Shown: positions 50,865-61,590 of the stretch, in pieces
Position numbering within the stretch: the first letter of the stretch is position 1
Layout: each line of letters begins with the position of its first letter
Source: Medicago truncatula
Taxonomy: Eukaryota > Streptophyta > Magnoliopsida > Fabales > Fabaceae
DNA: 64,000 nt
NCBI RefSeq assembly: GCF_003473485.1
Contig: NC_053046.1
Location: forward strand, 35,603,332-35,667,331
Reading direction: 5' to 3'
Program-made: the position numbers and the translations under genes
Notes under the pieces: generated by a model
The model's input: the letters and a program-made list of their open reading frames with translations, nothing else
The model's database searches: none
What the model was told of the DNA's origin: nothing

Positions 50865-51401
50865 AAAAACCCAAGTCCCATATCGGATAGACAAGACTCT
50901 TGAGAAGAGTTTATAAAGAGGATGCAATCCTCACCTTACAAGCCGGTTTTGTAAGGATGAGTTAGGCCCCAAATTTCAACATGGTATCAGAGCTTGTCGA
51001 ATTCAAGGGCCGCCTAAACCTATTCACGCACCAAGCCCAAAGAGTGATGGGCGTGAGGGGGGTGTATTGGGAAAAACCCAAGTCCCACATCGGATAGACA
51101 AGACTCTTGAGAAGAGTTTATAAAGAGGATGCAATTCTCACCTTACAAGCCGGTTTTGTAAGGATGAGTTAGGCCCCAAATTTCAACAAGCTAAACCTTA
51201 TAGACAAGACAAAGTTCTTTAAAATTGATGCAACTACCATTCCTTTAAATCATTTCGAGCATATAGATATTACAACGGACAGTAAATGATGTTATTTTCA
51301 TTTGTTCTTGCATTTTTTTTTTTTTTTACCATAGACATTTTACCGTAAATCCATTATGCGCAGATGTATGACCCGTGCGGCAGCACGGGTGCAAGGACTA
51401 G

Positions 51402-52570
51402 TTTTTTCTAACATTCTCTTTTATACTTATTCTCTTGTTGAGTAAAATTTATGTGGGTATCGCATTTTAAAAATGGATCCCACATAAAGTTGTGAGATCC
51501 ACCTAGTTTTATCCAATAAGAGAGTGAGTGCTATATAGAATGCTAGAAAGAGAGTTTTCTATAGTTAATTATGGTCGTTAAATCAACTCTAGTTTTTAAA
51601 TCAAGAGAAATATGCAAAATCAAATGTATGAATACTTTGTATCTAGGGGGTTGACAATGTGGATGAAAATCAAACGATTCATATTTTGACTTTGTAATCT
51701 TGAGGCCATGACAATGCGGATGGTTTTTTGATACACTTAAAAGAATGGCCGACTTTCAAATTAGGAAATTGCTTTTCTGACATCTATAAGTTCCTAATAA
51801 CACAAGTAAAATACTTAAATGGCTCTAGCGGTAGTTAACTACCGTTGACGTATCCGGCAATAGTTAACTACCGCTGAAGGTGGTTTAGCTACAGTGACCG
51901 TAAGGAACAACACATTCTTGTTCTTGTTCTGCCATTCAAAACTTGACAAAGATTTTGAGAATGAAAATGATAGTTGATGTACCACATTAGCGGATAACAG
52001 ATTCATTCTTGTTCTTGTTGAATTGATGCTTACAGAGAATTAGTGCAAATTGAATTAGATTGAAAGAAAAGTGTAACTTAATTAGAGGAATTAATTGAAT
52101 AAAATGGGTTCAATTGAAAATGAGCATTGAATTAACAGAAGCATAATCAATGGATAGTGAATTATATAGATTTTTCAATGAATTAGAATTGTGATTGGAT
52201 TAGAAATAAATTGGGATTCACGAAAATGGAAGAATGGAAGTGAAACTAACAGGAGAAAGGGAATTTCTCAGTGGTAGTTAACTACCGTTGGGTTCAGCGG
52301 TAGTTAACTTTTTATAAGTTCTTCAATATAACTTCTAAACACAACTTAAAGCATATATAAAATCAATTTAACATTCTTTTCATCTTTTGCCATAAAAATA
52401 GTTTTTACAAGCCTATACGTAAACACTTATCATGAAAAACGTTTGTGCTATAAGCTGTAATGTAAATAAGTCGTTTATCCAAACAACTCAATTTATGTCT
52501 TATGCACTTTGACGTTATATAGTTATTACTCTACCACTAAAAGATTGATCGCTAACAATGTAAATAAGTC
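51402..52570. other. Stretch with palindromic TAGTTAACTA words, probable retroelement debris
   Basis: The perfect palindrome CGGTAGTTAACTACCG is at 51829-51844, a related TAGTTAACTA at 51861-51870, GGTAGTTAACTACC at 52273-52286 and a partial copy near 52297. No gene is found. Position next to Copia gag remains suggests LTR sequence, but no terminal repeats were established. Confidence 0.5.
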
Positions 52571-52584
52571 GTTTATCCAAATAA

Positions 52585-52985
52585 TTGGAAGAGTTGGAAG
52601 ATACTCCAACAGATGAAGAGAAAGCAACATACAAGGAGGCAAAGAAGAAGGGATATGAAGCACAATTTATTCTCGACCAGTGTGTAGATGCATCAAACTT
52701 TGAAGAGATTGCAATGGTTGAAACATCAAAGGATGCATGGGATATTATTTTTTCAATGTCCTATGCTGGAGTTGACAAACTGAAGAAGGTGAAAAGGTCT
52801 CACATCAGGTGATAGTTGATAATATCTTGAGAAGATTGACATCAAGACTTCACCACCTTGTTGTGGCCATTGAAGAATCAAAGAATATTGTAGAAATGAA
52901 GTTTGAGGAGTTGCAAGGATCTCTTGAAGGTCATGAGCATAGGCTCGGTGAAAGAGAAGCAGAGAAAACCACTGAGCCCTTATAG
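52585..52985 (+). pseudogene. Copia-type gag (UBN2) fragment
   Basis: The first frame (52585-52812) reads EEKATYKEAKKKGYEAQFIL, then DQCVDASNFEEIAMVETSKD and AWDIIFSMSYAG. A second frame (about 52817-52983) reads VVDNILRRLTSRLHHLVVAI, then EESKNIVEMKFEELQGSLEG and HEHRLGER. These are consecutive parts of the UBN2 gag domain, with the middle third deleted and a frameshift between. No zinc knuckle or pol follows. Confidence 0.85.
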
Positions 52986-53046
52986 GATCAATTGATAAAC
53001 ATAAATATAATTAAGACATTTTGTAGTTTAAAATTGAAATTGTGTG

Positions 53047-55423
53047 TGTCATACCCCAATTTTTGACCTAAGACAGCTTGACACGTGTCATTTAACTCCG
53101 ACCGGTCTCAGCCTTTCGAGCAAAAATTTCGGCAGGGAGGTATTTTAAAATACCTCATAGTTGATTCCGAGTCGGGCCCTCTTCTCTCAATTTTCATTTA
53201 ATTTTAATTTCCATCTTTTATTAATTTTAAATTCATTTTTTTTTTAACCTTTATTTTATCTTATTTTTGTTTTATTTATCCTTAGTCCTTTAATTTCATT
53301 TTTTTAATGTCCAAAAATAAATCAAAATTTGGTCCGATAATGTCCCAAACACAGCTCACAAACAACTAAAAACAGGCTGTAATGTCTCCTCTCCAAGCAA
53401 CAAAAATTTTGCTCATTTCAAGCTCTATATATACAAACACAGATGCAGCCAAGAAAAGGGGGGCCCAACAAGAGAAACATTCCACGGCTAAGCACACAGA
53501 CACAACATTTCTCACCTGCAAGAAATCAACAGAGTCCAGTAACACAAAAATTCCAAACACCAAAACCATAGTTCAACACCGTACCGCCATACCAAACACT
53601 GTCAGCGCTATAACATCAGTTACCAACACAAGCCACAAACAAATCTCAAAAACAGCCGTAACTCAACACCAATCAACCCACAAACACGTAATAACAAAAT
53701 CAAACTCAGTAACCATCACCAAACCGTCATAAAACATAACTCTAGCACAACAAACCATCAAATCCAAACCATACCACTTTCGGTTTCGAATTCAAACCGG
53801 ATCTACCAAAAAAGTAATATTTCTTTCCTTTTAGATCTAGGTCAAACCGTTGGGTTTTGAGCATTTTTGAGTTAAAAATCGGAAAGAAGGAGAGAAAAGA
53901 AGGAGAGAGGACAAAAAAAAAATCAAAAAAAAGAGGAGTTTTTGACTCCGGCGCGGTGGCGCCGCCGCGACAACTCGCCGGCCACCGCGCCGGAAACTGA
54001 GTTTCATGGTGGTGTTCTTCAACACTCACCGGAAACTTCATCACAAAAAAAAAAAAAAGAAGATAAGAAGAGAGAGAAGAGAGAGTACGTGAGAGAAAAA
54101 GAGAGTGAAGAGAGAGAAGAAAAAAAAGAAATGGGAGAAAAAAGGAAAGAATGGGTATTTATACCCCTCTTCTTCAACAGATCCAATCAAGGCCGTTGAT
54201 CAAATCAACGGCCGAGATTTGTTCCCCAAGGCCCAATCCTCCTCATTTTATTTTCTGCACCCCCTTTACTGCTCACACACCCCCAGCATCTCATTTTTCT
54301 AATTTCTTTTTCATGCATTTTAATTCTCGCTCTATCTGTTAATCCAGAGTGCTCTGGTCCTAATTACCTGTTAATATTATATTCTTGCTTAATTTAGTTA
54401 TTCTCCAGAACAATCTGGTCCTTGTTAATTAAATTAATCCAGAGTGCTCTGGTCCTATATTAACTATTAATATTATATTTTTGTTTAATTTAATTATTCT
54501 CTAGAGTGCTCTGGTCATTGTTAATTAAATTAATCCAGAGTGCTCTGGTCCTAAAGTAACTGTTAATATTATATTTTTGTTAATCCAGAGTGCTCTGGTC
54601 CAAACTTAAATGTTAATATTTATTTATTTTTTGTTTAACTTAATTATTCTCCAGAATATTCTGGTCCATGTTAAAATAATTTCACAATTCAGCTTAACTT
54701 CATTTTTCTCATTCTGCTTATATAATTTTCATATCTTTATTCCAAAACCACAAAAACATTCAAATAACAAATCACAAAAATATTTTTTCATTACAAACCT
54801 TGATTCTCCAATCAAGTGATCGTTCTTTTATTTTTCTTAATCAAATTTCAAATCAATCATAATTCAACTTCAAGTCTATTTCTTTCAATCTAAAAAACAC
54901 AAATCAATTCTCATTTGCCATTTGGCTTTTTATTTCAAAACCTCTTTCAAAACATATAAAAAACACCAAACAAATCAAACGTCAATTTCTACCCCGAACT
55001 ACGAGGTTTTGATCCCTCACGGGTACGTAGGCAGAGGACCTTGTCCTTCCAAATCAATTAAAAAACAATTTTCTTTTTTTCTCTTTTCAATCATCAACTA
55101 AAAAACATTTTTCTTTTTCTCTTCAATTAAAATCAATTTTCTTTTCTTTATCAACTCATAATTCAATTTCATTTTCATCTCTTTAAAAGCAAGCAAGTTT
55201 AAGCACAAAAAGTTAAATAAAATCAAGAGGTTCTCGTAGAGTACTACGAATATTTAGGGTGCTAATACCTTCCCTAAATATAACCAACCCCCGAACCCTA
55301 AATCTCTTCAAAATGGGTTGTTTGGAACGTTTTCCCCTTAAAAAAAATTTTGTTCAGTCGTGAGATAAAAAGTGAGTCAAAAGCTAATCAAATGGCCTTT
55401 GACGTCCGAAAAATGGCGCGACA
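53047..55423 (+). repeat. 5' LTR of the Ogre-like element
   Basis: Begins TGTCATACCCCAATTTTTGA and ends GGCGCGACA, with TG...CA termini. A TATA box CTATATATAC lies at 53424-53433. The 3' LTR is outside the window, so the left limit rests on the termini and the PBS position only. Frames inside (for example 53382-53732) are not genes. Confidence 0.8.
54344..54664. repeat. Seven repeated CCAGAGTGCTCTGG hairpin words in the Ogre LTR
   Basis: Copies at 54344, 54405, 54439, 54501, 54535, 54585 and 54651, each followed by TC and nearly all preceded by TTAAT or TTATTCT. Four are identical (6-bp arms around TG); the others vary. They sit in diverged tandem units that also carry TTAATATTATAT. Confidence 0.88.
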
Positions 55424-55427
55424 GAAA

Positions 55428-55445
55428 TGGCGACTTCACTGGGGA
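55428..55445 (+). other. Primer binding site of the Ogre-like element
   Basis: TGGCGACTTCACTGGGGA, four bases after the LTR. It resembles the Arg-tRNA-type PBS described for Ogre elements. The priming tRNA is inferred from that family, not tested here. Confidence 0.75.
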
Positions 55446-56176
55446 CACTTAAGAGGGTTGAGCCTAACTTGGCTTTATTTAATTCTTTGTGCTCTAACTT
55501 GCTTAAAACAAAAACAAAAATAAAGGATGGAAATACTGGTATATATGTTCTCTTTTCTTCTTTCTTTTTTCCTTAACGTGAGTGGTGAGATAAGTCCTAC
55601 ACCCGGGCTTGAGGGAAACATAAGATAAGATGGTGGTATAACCAAAGTGCCATTCCGAGAGTCAAGTCTCGTGTTTTGGTTCATGTGGTATAACCCCGCT
55701 CAATGGAGGAATCTTGGGAGTAATTTATGTTGGCATGAGTAGTCGTGTTGGCATTGTATTTTCAAGTGACCGCCGAAGTTGAGGACCTTTAGTTACCATT
55801 ACCCATCTTGGCCTTTTAGGACGTAGTGCGGTGGCTAATCAAGAGTAGTCTTGGTCTAGTTGATACGCGATACTACACTCAGACGAGACTTTCTTACGAA
55901 CGTTGTTGGACCGGAAGTATTTCCGTAACCCGATGACATTCGGAAGCGGTTAAAGACTCTGGGAACTTGGTAGAACCCGTGATACAGGTACAAATGAGAC
56001 CATAGTCCTTACCAAATGACGTGTTTACCCTTTGACTCCATCAATGTGGACCTAAAACCTCACCATGTTTTCACCATTTGTGCAGCATAATCATGCATAC
56101 ATGCACTCATCCATAAAAACTTCTTTCATCAAAATATCGAAGGGCTTATATAGTTTTTTTTGTAAATATCAAAGGG

Positions 56177-57592
56177 ATGGAGAGAAGAAACACTAGGAAG
56201 TTCACTTTCAAGAAATTGGATTTGATGAACTTAAGGGATCTTGCAGTTAAGGTAGCCAGTCCGGAAGACTTTCATGATCGTCATGGGAGGCTGCTTGGTA
56301 TCCTTTGGACAAATGTTGAGAAAGGATGTTTGGAGACCTTGGTCCAATTCTATGACCCTGCTTACCATTGTTTTACTTTCCCCGACTACCAACTTGCTCC
56401 CACCCTCGAGGAATACTCCTACTTAGTTGGCCTACCAGTGCTTGACGAAGTACCATTTACCGGCCTTGAACCCATTCCAAAAGCCGCCACTATAGCAGAT
56501 GCTCTCCATCTTGAAACCTCTCTCATAAAAACAAAACTCACCATCAAAGGAAATCTTCCAAGCCTACCCGCCAAATTCCTTTACCAGCAAGCCTCTGATT
56601 TCGCCGAAGTAAACAATGTCAACGCCTTTTACTCCATCCTAGCCTTACTCATTTACGGCCTTGTACTGTTCCCAAATGTTGATAATTATGTTGACATCCA
56701 TGCCATTCAAATCTTCCTCACAAAGAACCCTGTCCCCACATTGTTAGCCGATATGTACCATTCCATACACGATCGGAACCAGGTAGGTCGTGGGACTATC
56801 CTCGGTTGTGCACCTTTACTATACAAATGGTTTACCTCTCATTTACCCCAAACCCATTCCTTTCAAGCCAATCCAAGAAATCTCTCTTGGTCTAAAAGAA
56901 TCATGTCCCTCACTCCATCTGACATAGCCTGGTACCACGCCACCCATAACTTCAGAAACATCATTGTCAGTTGTGGAGAATACTCAAACGTACCCCTTCT
57001 CGGTATGCAAGGAGGAATCAGTTACAACCCTATCCTTGCCAAACGTCAGTATGGATGCCCAATGGAAACTAAACCGGATAGCATCTACTTAGAGGGTGAA
57101 TTCTACTTTAACCATGAAGATCCCACAAACAAGAGAGGAAAATTTGTTCAGGCTTGGCGTGCTATTCGCAGACTTAGCAGAAGCCAATTGGCGAAGAAAT
57201 CAGACTTTTCACAAGGATCTCACACTCAATGGGTCATTAATAGAGCTTCAAGTCTAGTCCTACCCTATCACCTCCCAAGATACCTATCTTCAACTACCCC
57301 AGCACCATCCTTACCCTTGGCTCCTGAGACTGTGGGAGAGTGCCAAGAGGAATTGGCTGAATCAAACTGTGTAGGTGCCATTTGGAAAAGAAAGTATGAT
57401 GAAGCTATGCTCAAGATGGAAACTATGAGTGGTAAAATAGAACAACAGGATCATGAGATTCGCAAGCAAAAGCAACAAATAGTTGAAAAAGATGCTCAGA
57501 TCCAAGCTCAGAGCACAAGGCTCGCACAATTTATCAGCGCAAAGGAGCGTTGGGACTTTTTCAAGGACGCGCATTCAGATTCCGAGGAGTAG
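56177..57592 (+). CDS. Ogre ORF1 protein (plant mobile domain type)
   Basis: 471 codons from an ATG in GGGATGG context, with no stop. The N-terminal two thirds has the plant-mobile-domain/DUF7745-like pattern: LLGILWTNVEKGCLETLVQF, then YDPAYHCFTFPDYQLAPTLE and EYSYLVGLPV. The C-terminal 80 residues are Gln/Lys-rich and predicted coiled coil (GKIEQQDHEIRKQKQQIVEK). ORF1 upstream of gag is typical of Ogre; its function is unknown. It lies about 730 bases after the PBS and 376 bases before the gag start. Confidence 0.9.
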   Translation: MERRNTRKFTFKKLDLMNLRDLAVKVASPEDFHDRHGRLLGILWTNVEKGCLETLVQFYDPAYHCFTFPDYQLAPTLEEYSYLVGLPVLDEVPFTGLEPIPKAATIADALHLETSLIKTKLTIKGNLPSLPAKFLYQQASDFAEVNNVNAFYSILALLIYGLVLFPNVDNYVDIHAIQIFLTKNPVPTLLADMYHSIHDRNQVGRGTILGCAPLLYKWFTSHLPQTHSFQANPRNLSWSKRIMSLTPSDIAWYHATHNFRNIIVSCGEYSNVPLLGMQGGISYNPILAKRQYGCPMETKPDSIYLEGEFYFNHEDPTNKRGKFVQAWRAIRRLSRSQLAKKSDFSQGSHTQWVINRASSLVLPYHLPRYLSSTTPAPSLPLAPETVGECQEELAESNCVGAIWKRKYDEAMLKMETMSGKIEQQDHEIRKQKQQIVEKDAQIQAQSTRLAQFISAKERWDFFKDAHSDSEE

Positions 57593-57968
57593 TCTACTTC
57601 AGGGGCTCAAGAATTTCCCAAAATGTTCTTATCTTTTATGTTTTCGCTTTCTTTTATGAACTTTGGAGTCTATCCCTTGGCTCAGTTTGTAAAAAGGGAA
57701 TTATCTTTATAAGTCTATCCTCTATCTCTTTATAATGTTTACAAAATAGCTTTTATAAGTCCTTCGATAAAAAAAAAAAATAAAAAAATAAAATGTGTCT
57801 ATTTTTGCATAAGCATATCATGCATCATCTTGCATTTCATAGTCTCAAATCCAAGTCTCACACAAATTTTCTTCTCCAATCAAAGGTCAGCTCGTTTCAA
57901 AGGTGGCACCGCGCATCCACTACAAGTCTACTCGTACTCATTACACTCGTGCAACTGTTAAAAGAAAG

Positions 57969-60900
57969 ATGGATTTTCTCGAGCAAGAGAATCGGGCGCT
58001 CCGTGAAGAAGTGGCAGCCATGCAGACTAAGATGGACGAAATGGTTGAAATGATGAAGACGATGGCAGATATGCGGACCCAAGAGCAAGCTCAGGCTCAG
58101 GCTCAAGCTCATGCTCTAGCACAAGCTCAAGCACAAATTCATGCACAAACACGAGCTCCTCCACCGCCCACCAATACTCAGGCTGAAGCATCTTCCTCTG
58201 CCATCCCTGAATGGACAATATGTGCTGACACTCCGACACACTCTGCTCCACAACTCTCCGTGCCTTGGTTCCCGCCTTTTACTGCTGGCGAAATACTTCG
58301 TCCCATTGCTTGTGAAGCTCAGATGCCTACTCATCAAGTGACTCATGTCCCTCCGCCTCCTGTAAGAGCTCCCCCAGTTGTCATGACTTACTCAGCACCT
58401 ATGATTCACACTGCTCCACAAAATGAAGAACCCATCTTCCATTCAAGGAGTATGAAGGCCTATGGTCAAGTGGAGGATTTACAAGAGAAGTATGATGAGA
58501 TGTACCGTGAGATGAAAGCTCTCCGCGGAAAAGAAAGATTTGGAAAAACTGCTTATGACCTCTGTTTGGTGCCAAACGTCCAGATACCTCATAAGTTCAA
58601 GGTCCCAGATTTTGAGAAGTATAAAGGGAACTCCTGCCCTGAGGAACATCTAACAATGTATGCAAGAAGGATGTCCGCGTATGCTAAGGACGATCAGGTC
58701 CTTATTTATTACTTCCAGGAGAGCTTGGCTAGTCCCGCCTCAAAGTGGTACATGAATCTGGACAAAACAAAGATCCAAACTTTCCATGATCTGTGTGAAG
58801 CTTTTGTGGAACAATACAATTACAATGTAGATATGGCTCCAGACCGAAGTGATCTTCAGGCCATGACTCAGGGGGTCAAAGAAACATTCAAAGAGTATGC
58901 TCAGCGGTGGAGAGATGTTGCTGCCCAAGTCAGCCCACGTATAGAAGAGAAGGAAATGACCAAACTTTTCTTAAAAACTCTCAGTCAGTTCTACTACGAG
59001 AAGATGGTCGGAAGTACGCCCAAAAACTTTGCTGAAATGGTTGGCATGGGTGTGCAGTTGGAAGAAGGAGTCCGAGAAGGACGTTTAGTAAAAGATGGAG
59101 TTTCTACCAGTGGAACCAAGAAATATGGCAACCACATCCCGAGAAAGAAAGAACATGAGGTTAGTATGGTGGCCCAAGGAAGGCCTCAGCAAACTTATCC
59201 AACCTATCAACACATTGCTGCCATCGCACCTGCTGCCAATATTATTCATCCCCCAAATAGCCAGCCTCAATTCCCACAATATCCTCAACATCCTCAACAA
59301 TATCCCCAACAACCATACCAGCAACGTCCATACCAACAACAACCATATCAACAAAATCCCCCACATCCCTATCAACAACAGCAACCTCGACCACAAAGAA
59401 TGCAATTTGACCCAATTCCCGTCACCTATGCGGAGTTACTTCCAGGATTACTCAGAAATAACTTGGTTCAAACCAGGCCTCCTCCTCCAGTACCAGAAAG
59501 ACTGCCAGCATGGTACAGACCTGATCAGACTTGTGATTTCCATCAAGGGGCCCCAGGTCATAATATTGAAAGTTGTTATGCCTTTAAGTATGCAGTACAG
59601 AGGCTAATCAAAGAAAAGAAGATAACCTTCACAGACTCAGCGCCAAATATTCAAACCAATCCATTGCCAAACCATGGTGCTGCAACTGTCAACATGGTCG
59701 AAGATTGCCAAGAGACTCACCATATTCTCGACGTTCAACAAATCCGAACACCTTTGGTCCCATTACATGCCAAGTTATGCAAAGTAAACCTCTTTAAACA
59801 TGATCATGATGGCTGCAACGAGTGCCTTCTGAACCCCTGGGGTTGTCAGAAAGTAAAAGATGATATTCAAGGACTTTTGAACCAAGGAGAACTGGTTGTT
59901 GAAAGAAAATGTGACAATGTATGTGTTATAACTCCTGAAGAGCCTTTGGAGATATTTTACGACAGTCGGAAGTCAGTAGATGCTCCTTTAGTGATTTGCT
60001 TGCCTGGTCCAATACCTTATACTTCTGAGAAGGCAATTCCTTACAAGTACAATGCCACTATGATAGAAGGTGGTCGTGAAGTTCCAATACCACCTTTGCC
60101 TTCTGTGGGAAATATTGCCGAAGATAGTAGAATACTGAGAAATGGGCGTGTTATCCCTCTAGTGTTTCCAAAGAAAGTTGACGCTCCGGTGATTGAAGAA
60201 ACCCGAACTAAAGATTCCGGTGCAATCAAAGATGTGGGTCAGACTAGTGGGACCAAGTCATGTTCTGATTTTGACGAGATTCTCAAGCTGATAAAGAAAA
60301 GTGAGTACAAAGTGGTTGATCAACTGATGCAGACTCCGTCAAAAATATCCATAATGTCTTTATTGCTGAATTCTGAGGCTCATAAGGGAGCTTTGATGAA
60401 AGTCTTGGAGCAAGCTTTTGTAGACCATGATGTGACTGTGGGACAATTCGATGGAATAGTGGGGAATATCACTGCATGCAACAATCTGAGTTTCAGTGAC
60501 GAAGAGCTCCCAGAGGAAGGAAGGAACCATAATTTGGCATTACATATATCTGTGAACTGCAAGACTGATGCTTTGTCAAATGTGTTGGTAGATACCGGGT
60601 CATCGTTAAATGTAATGGCCAAAACGACCTATGATCAGCTTACTTACAAAGGTACGCCTTTGAGACAAAGTGGAGTAATGGTGAAAGCTTTTGATGGTTC
60701 GAGGAAGAATGTTCTCGGAGAGGTGATTCTGCCTATTACAATTGGGCCACAGGATTTCCAGATTACTTTTCAAGTGATGGACATCCAAGCATCCTACAGC
60801 TGTTTACTAGGCCGACCCTGGATTCATGAAGCGGGGGCAGTAACGTCTACCTTGCATCAGAAGTTAAAGTTTGTGAAGAATGGGAAGCTAGTAACTGTGA

Positions 60901-61327
60901 ATGGTGAAGAGGCTTTGTTAGTAAGCCATTTGTCGTCTTTCTCTTTCATTGGGGCCGATAGTGTTGAAGGGACGCCTTTTCAGGGATTTATCATGGAAGA
61001 AGAGAGTACCAAGAAGAGTGAGGCATCTATTTCTTCTCTAAAAGATGCTCAAAAAGTGATACAAGCTGGAGGCTCTCCCAGCTGGGGAAAGTTGATAGAA
61101 CTGCCAGAGAACAAGCGCCGAGAAGGACTGGGTTTCTGCCCATCAGCTGATTTGTCCAAGCCTAAGATCGTTGTCGAACCAATCAGAGGTACTTTCCACA
61201 GCTCTGGGTTCATTCATGCAATCATTGAAGATAATCCCGAAAGAGTGCCACGAAGCTTTGTGACACAAGGAGGGTCTAGCCACAATTGGGTTGCTGTAGA
61301 TGTTCCTTTTATTGCTCATTTATCCAA
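57969..61327 (+). CDS. Ogre gag-protease polyprotein (first exon of gag-pol)
   Basis: The frame is open from 57903, where the first codon is GTG; the first in-frame ATG is 57969, chosen here. An N-terminal coiled coil and a Gln/Ala-rich repeat (AQAQAQAHALAQ) precede the retrotransposon gag domain (EEHLTMYARRMSAYAKDDQV through WYMNLDKTKIQTFHDLCEAF). A Pro/Gln/Tyr-rich linker (59255-59400) and a Cys-His knuckle CDFHQGAPGHNIESC follow. The aspartic protease has LVDTGSSLN with the active Asp codon at 60591-60593. In genomic DNA the frame stops at 61329-61331, but a GT donor at 61328 and an acceptor ending at 61590 allow splicing to the RT exon in frame. Confidence 0.9.
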
Positions 61328-61590
61328 GTAATGCACTTTGTTTTGTCTTTTATGCTTTTTTAAAGAGAAAATCCTTTCGCCCCGCCCCAAGCGAAAGTGA
61401 ATCTATCTAGGGCTTTTTGCTTCAAGAATTTATCATCAATCAAATAAAAATGTCGTTTTGTTCCCGACCTTTTGCCTTACTTTCTTTTATGTTTTTAGAA
61501 AAATGGTAATACAAAAAACCGAAAATATAATCACCTTCTAAAAATCTGCACTTACTTGTTTTCTAAAAAAATCATCAATCATATATGCAG
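61328..61590 (+). other. Intron between protease and reverse transcriptase
   Basis: GTAATG donor and ATATATGCAG acceptor, 263 bp, T-rich. Removing it joins AA to A (Lys) and continues LKPNEPVEQHSP in the same frame. Without splicing, translation stops one codon after the donor. This is the known Ogre arrangement, which makes pol production depend on splicing. Confidence 0.82.

Larger units (their letters stand above)
49340..51188 (+). mobile_element. TRIM retrotransposon inside the Helitron, itself interrupted
   Basis: Two LTRs of about 124 bp: left 49340-49352 plus 50871-50981, right 51065-51188, both beginning TATTGGGAAAAAC and ending AAATTTCAACA. The PBS TGGTATCAGAGC (50982-50993, initiator-tRNA-Met type) follows the left LTR directly, and a purine tract GTGAGGGGGGTG precedes the right LTR. 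The interior is only 83 bp and non-coding. The 5-bp target duplication is AGCTA (49335-49339, 51189-51193). It would be about 331 bp without its own insertion. Confidence 0.87.
48943..51289 (+). pseudogene. RPA70-like (replication protein A) gene of the Helitron, interrupted
   Basis: Exon 1 (48943-49092) starts in good context (ACCACCATGGCT) and encodes INIKLRVRVVHVWTVSKFNN then PNEDNSIHMLLLDDK, an OB-fold beginning. Exon 2 (from 49193) continues LGKIQASAKKHLVPRIRSNV then EEGSTYDIENVLVTKNDPKY and QVTQHRFKL. There a TRIM insertion cuts the codon series at 49339; the frame resumes at 51194 with NLIDKTKFFKIDATTIPLNH and ends at TGA 51287-51289. RPA70 homologues bind single-stranded DNA in replication and repair. 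The exon 1 donor also looks damaged (AAG followed by TTGG instead of GT). Only the first OB-fold is present; no zinc-finger C-terminus. Confidence 0.8.
48850..51401 (+). mobile_element. Helitron carrying an RPA-like gene (3' end defined, 5' end not)
   Basis: The 3' terminus is textbook: an 8-bp stem ACCCGTGC (51371-51378), loop GGCA, complementary GCACGGGT (51383-51390), then GCAAGGA and CTAG (51398-51401) followed by T. Plant Helitrons commonly carry RPA1-like genes, and one lies here in the same orientation. A TATA box is present at about 48850 (GTATATATAG). The given start is only the TATA position; the true 5' end (TC after A) was not found. No Rep/helicase coding is seen, so the element is non-autonomous. 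Confidence 0.82.

Noticed and set aside
53382..54342. Several 60-116 codon frames on both strands
   Set aside because: All are inside the Ogre 5' LTR, with low complexity and no motifs.
57793..58112. Frames overlapping the start of the Ogre gag
   Set aside because: Out-of-frame shadows of the gag coding sequence and its Gln/Ala repeat.
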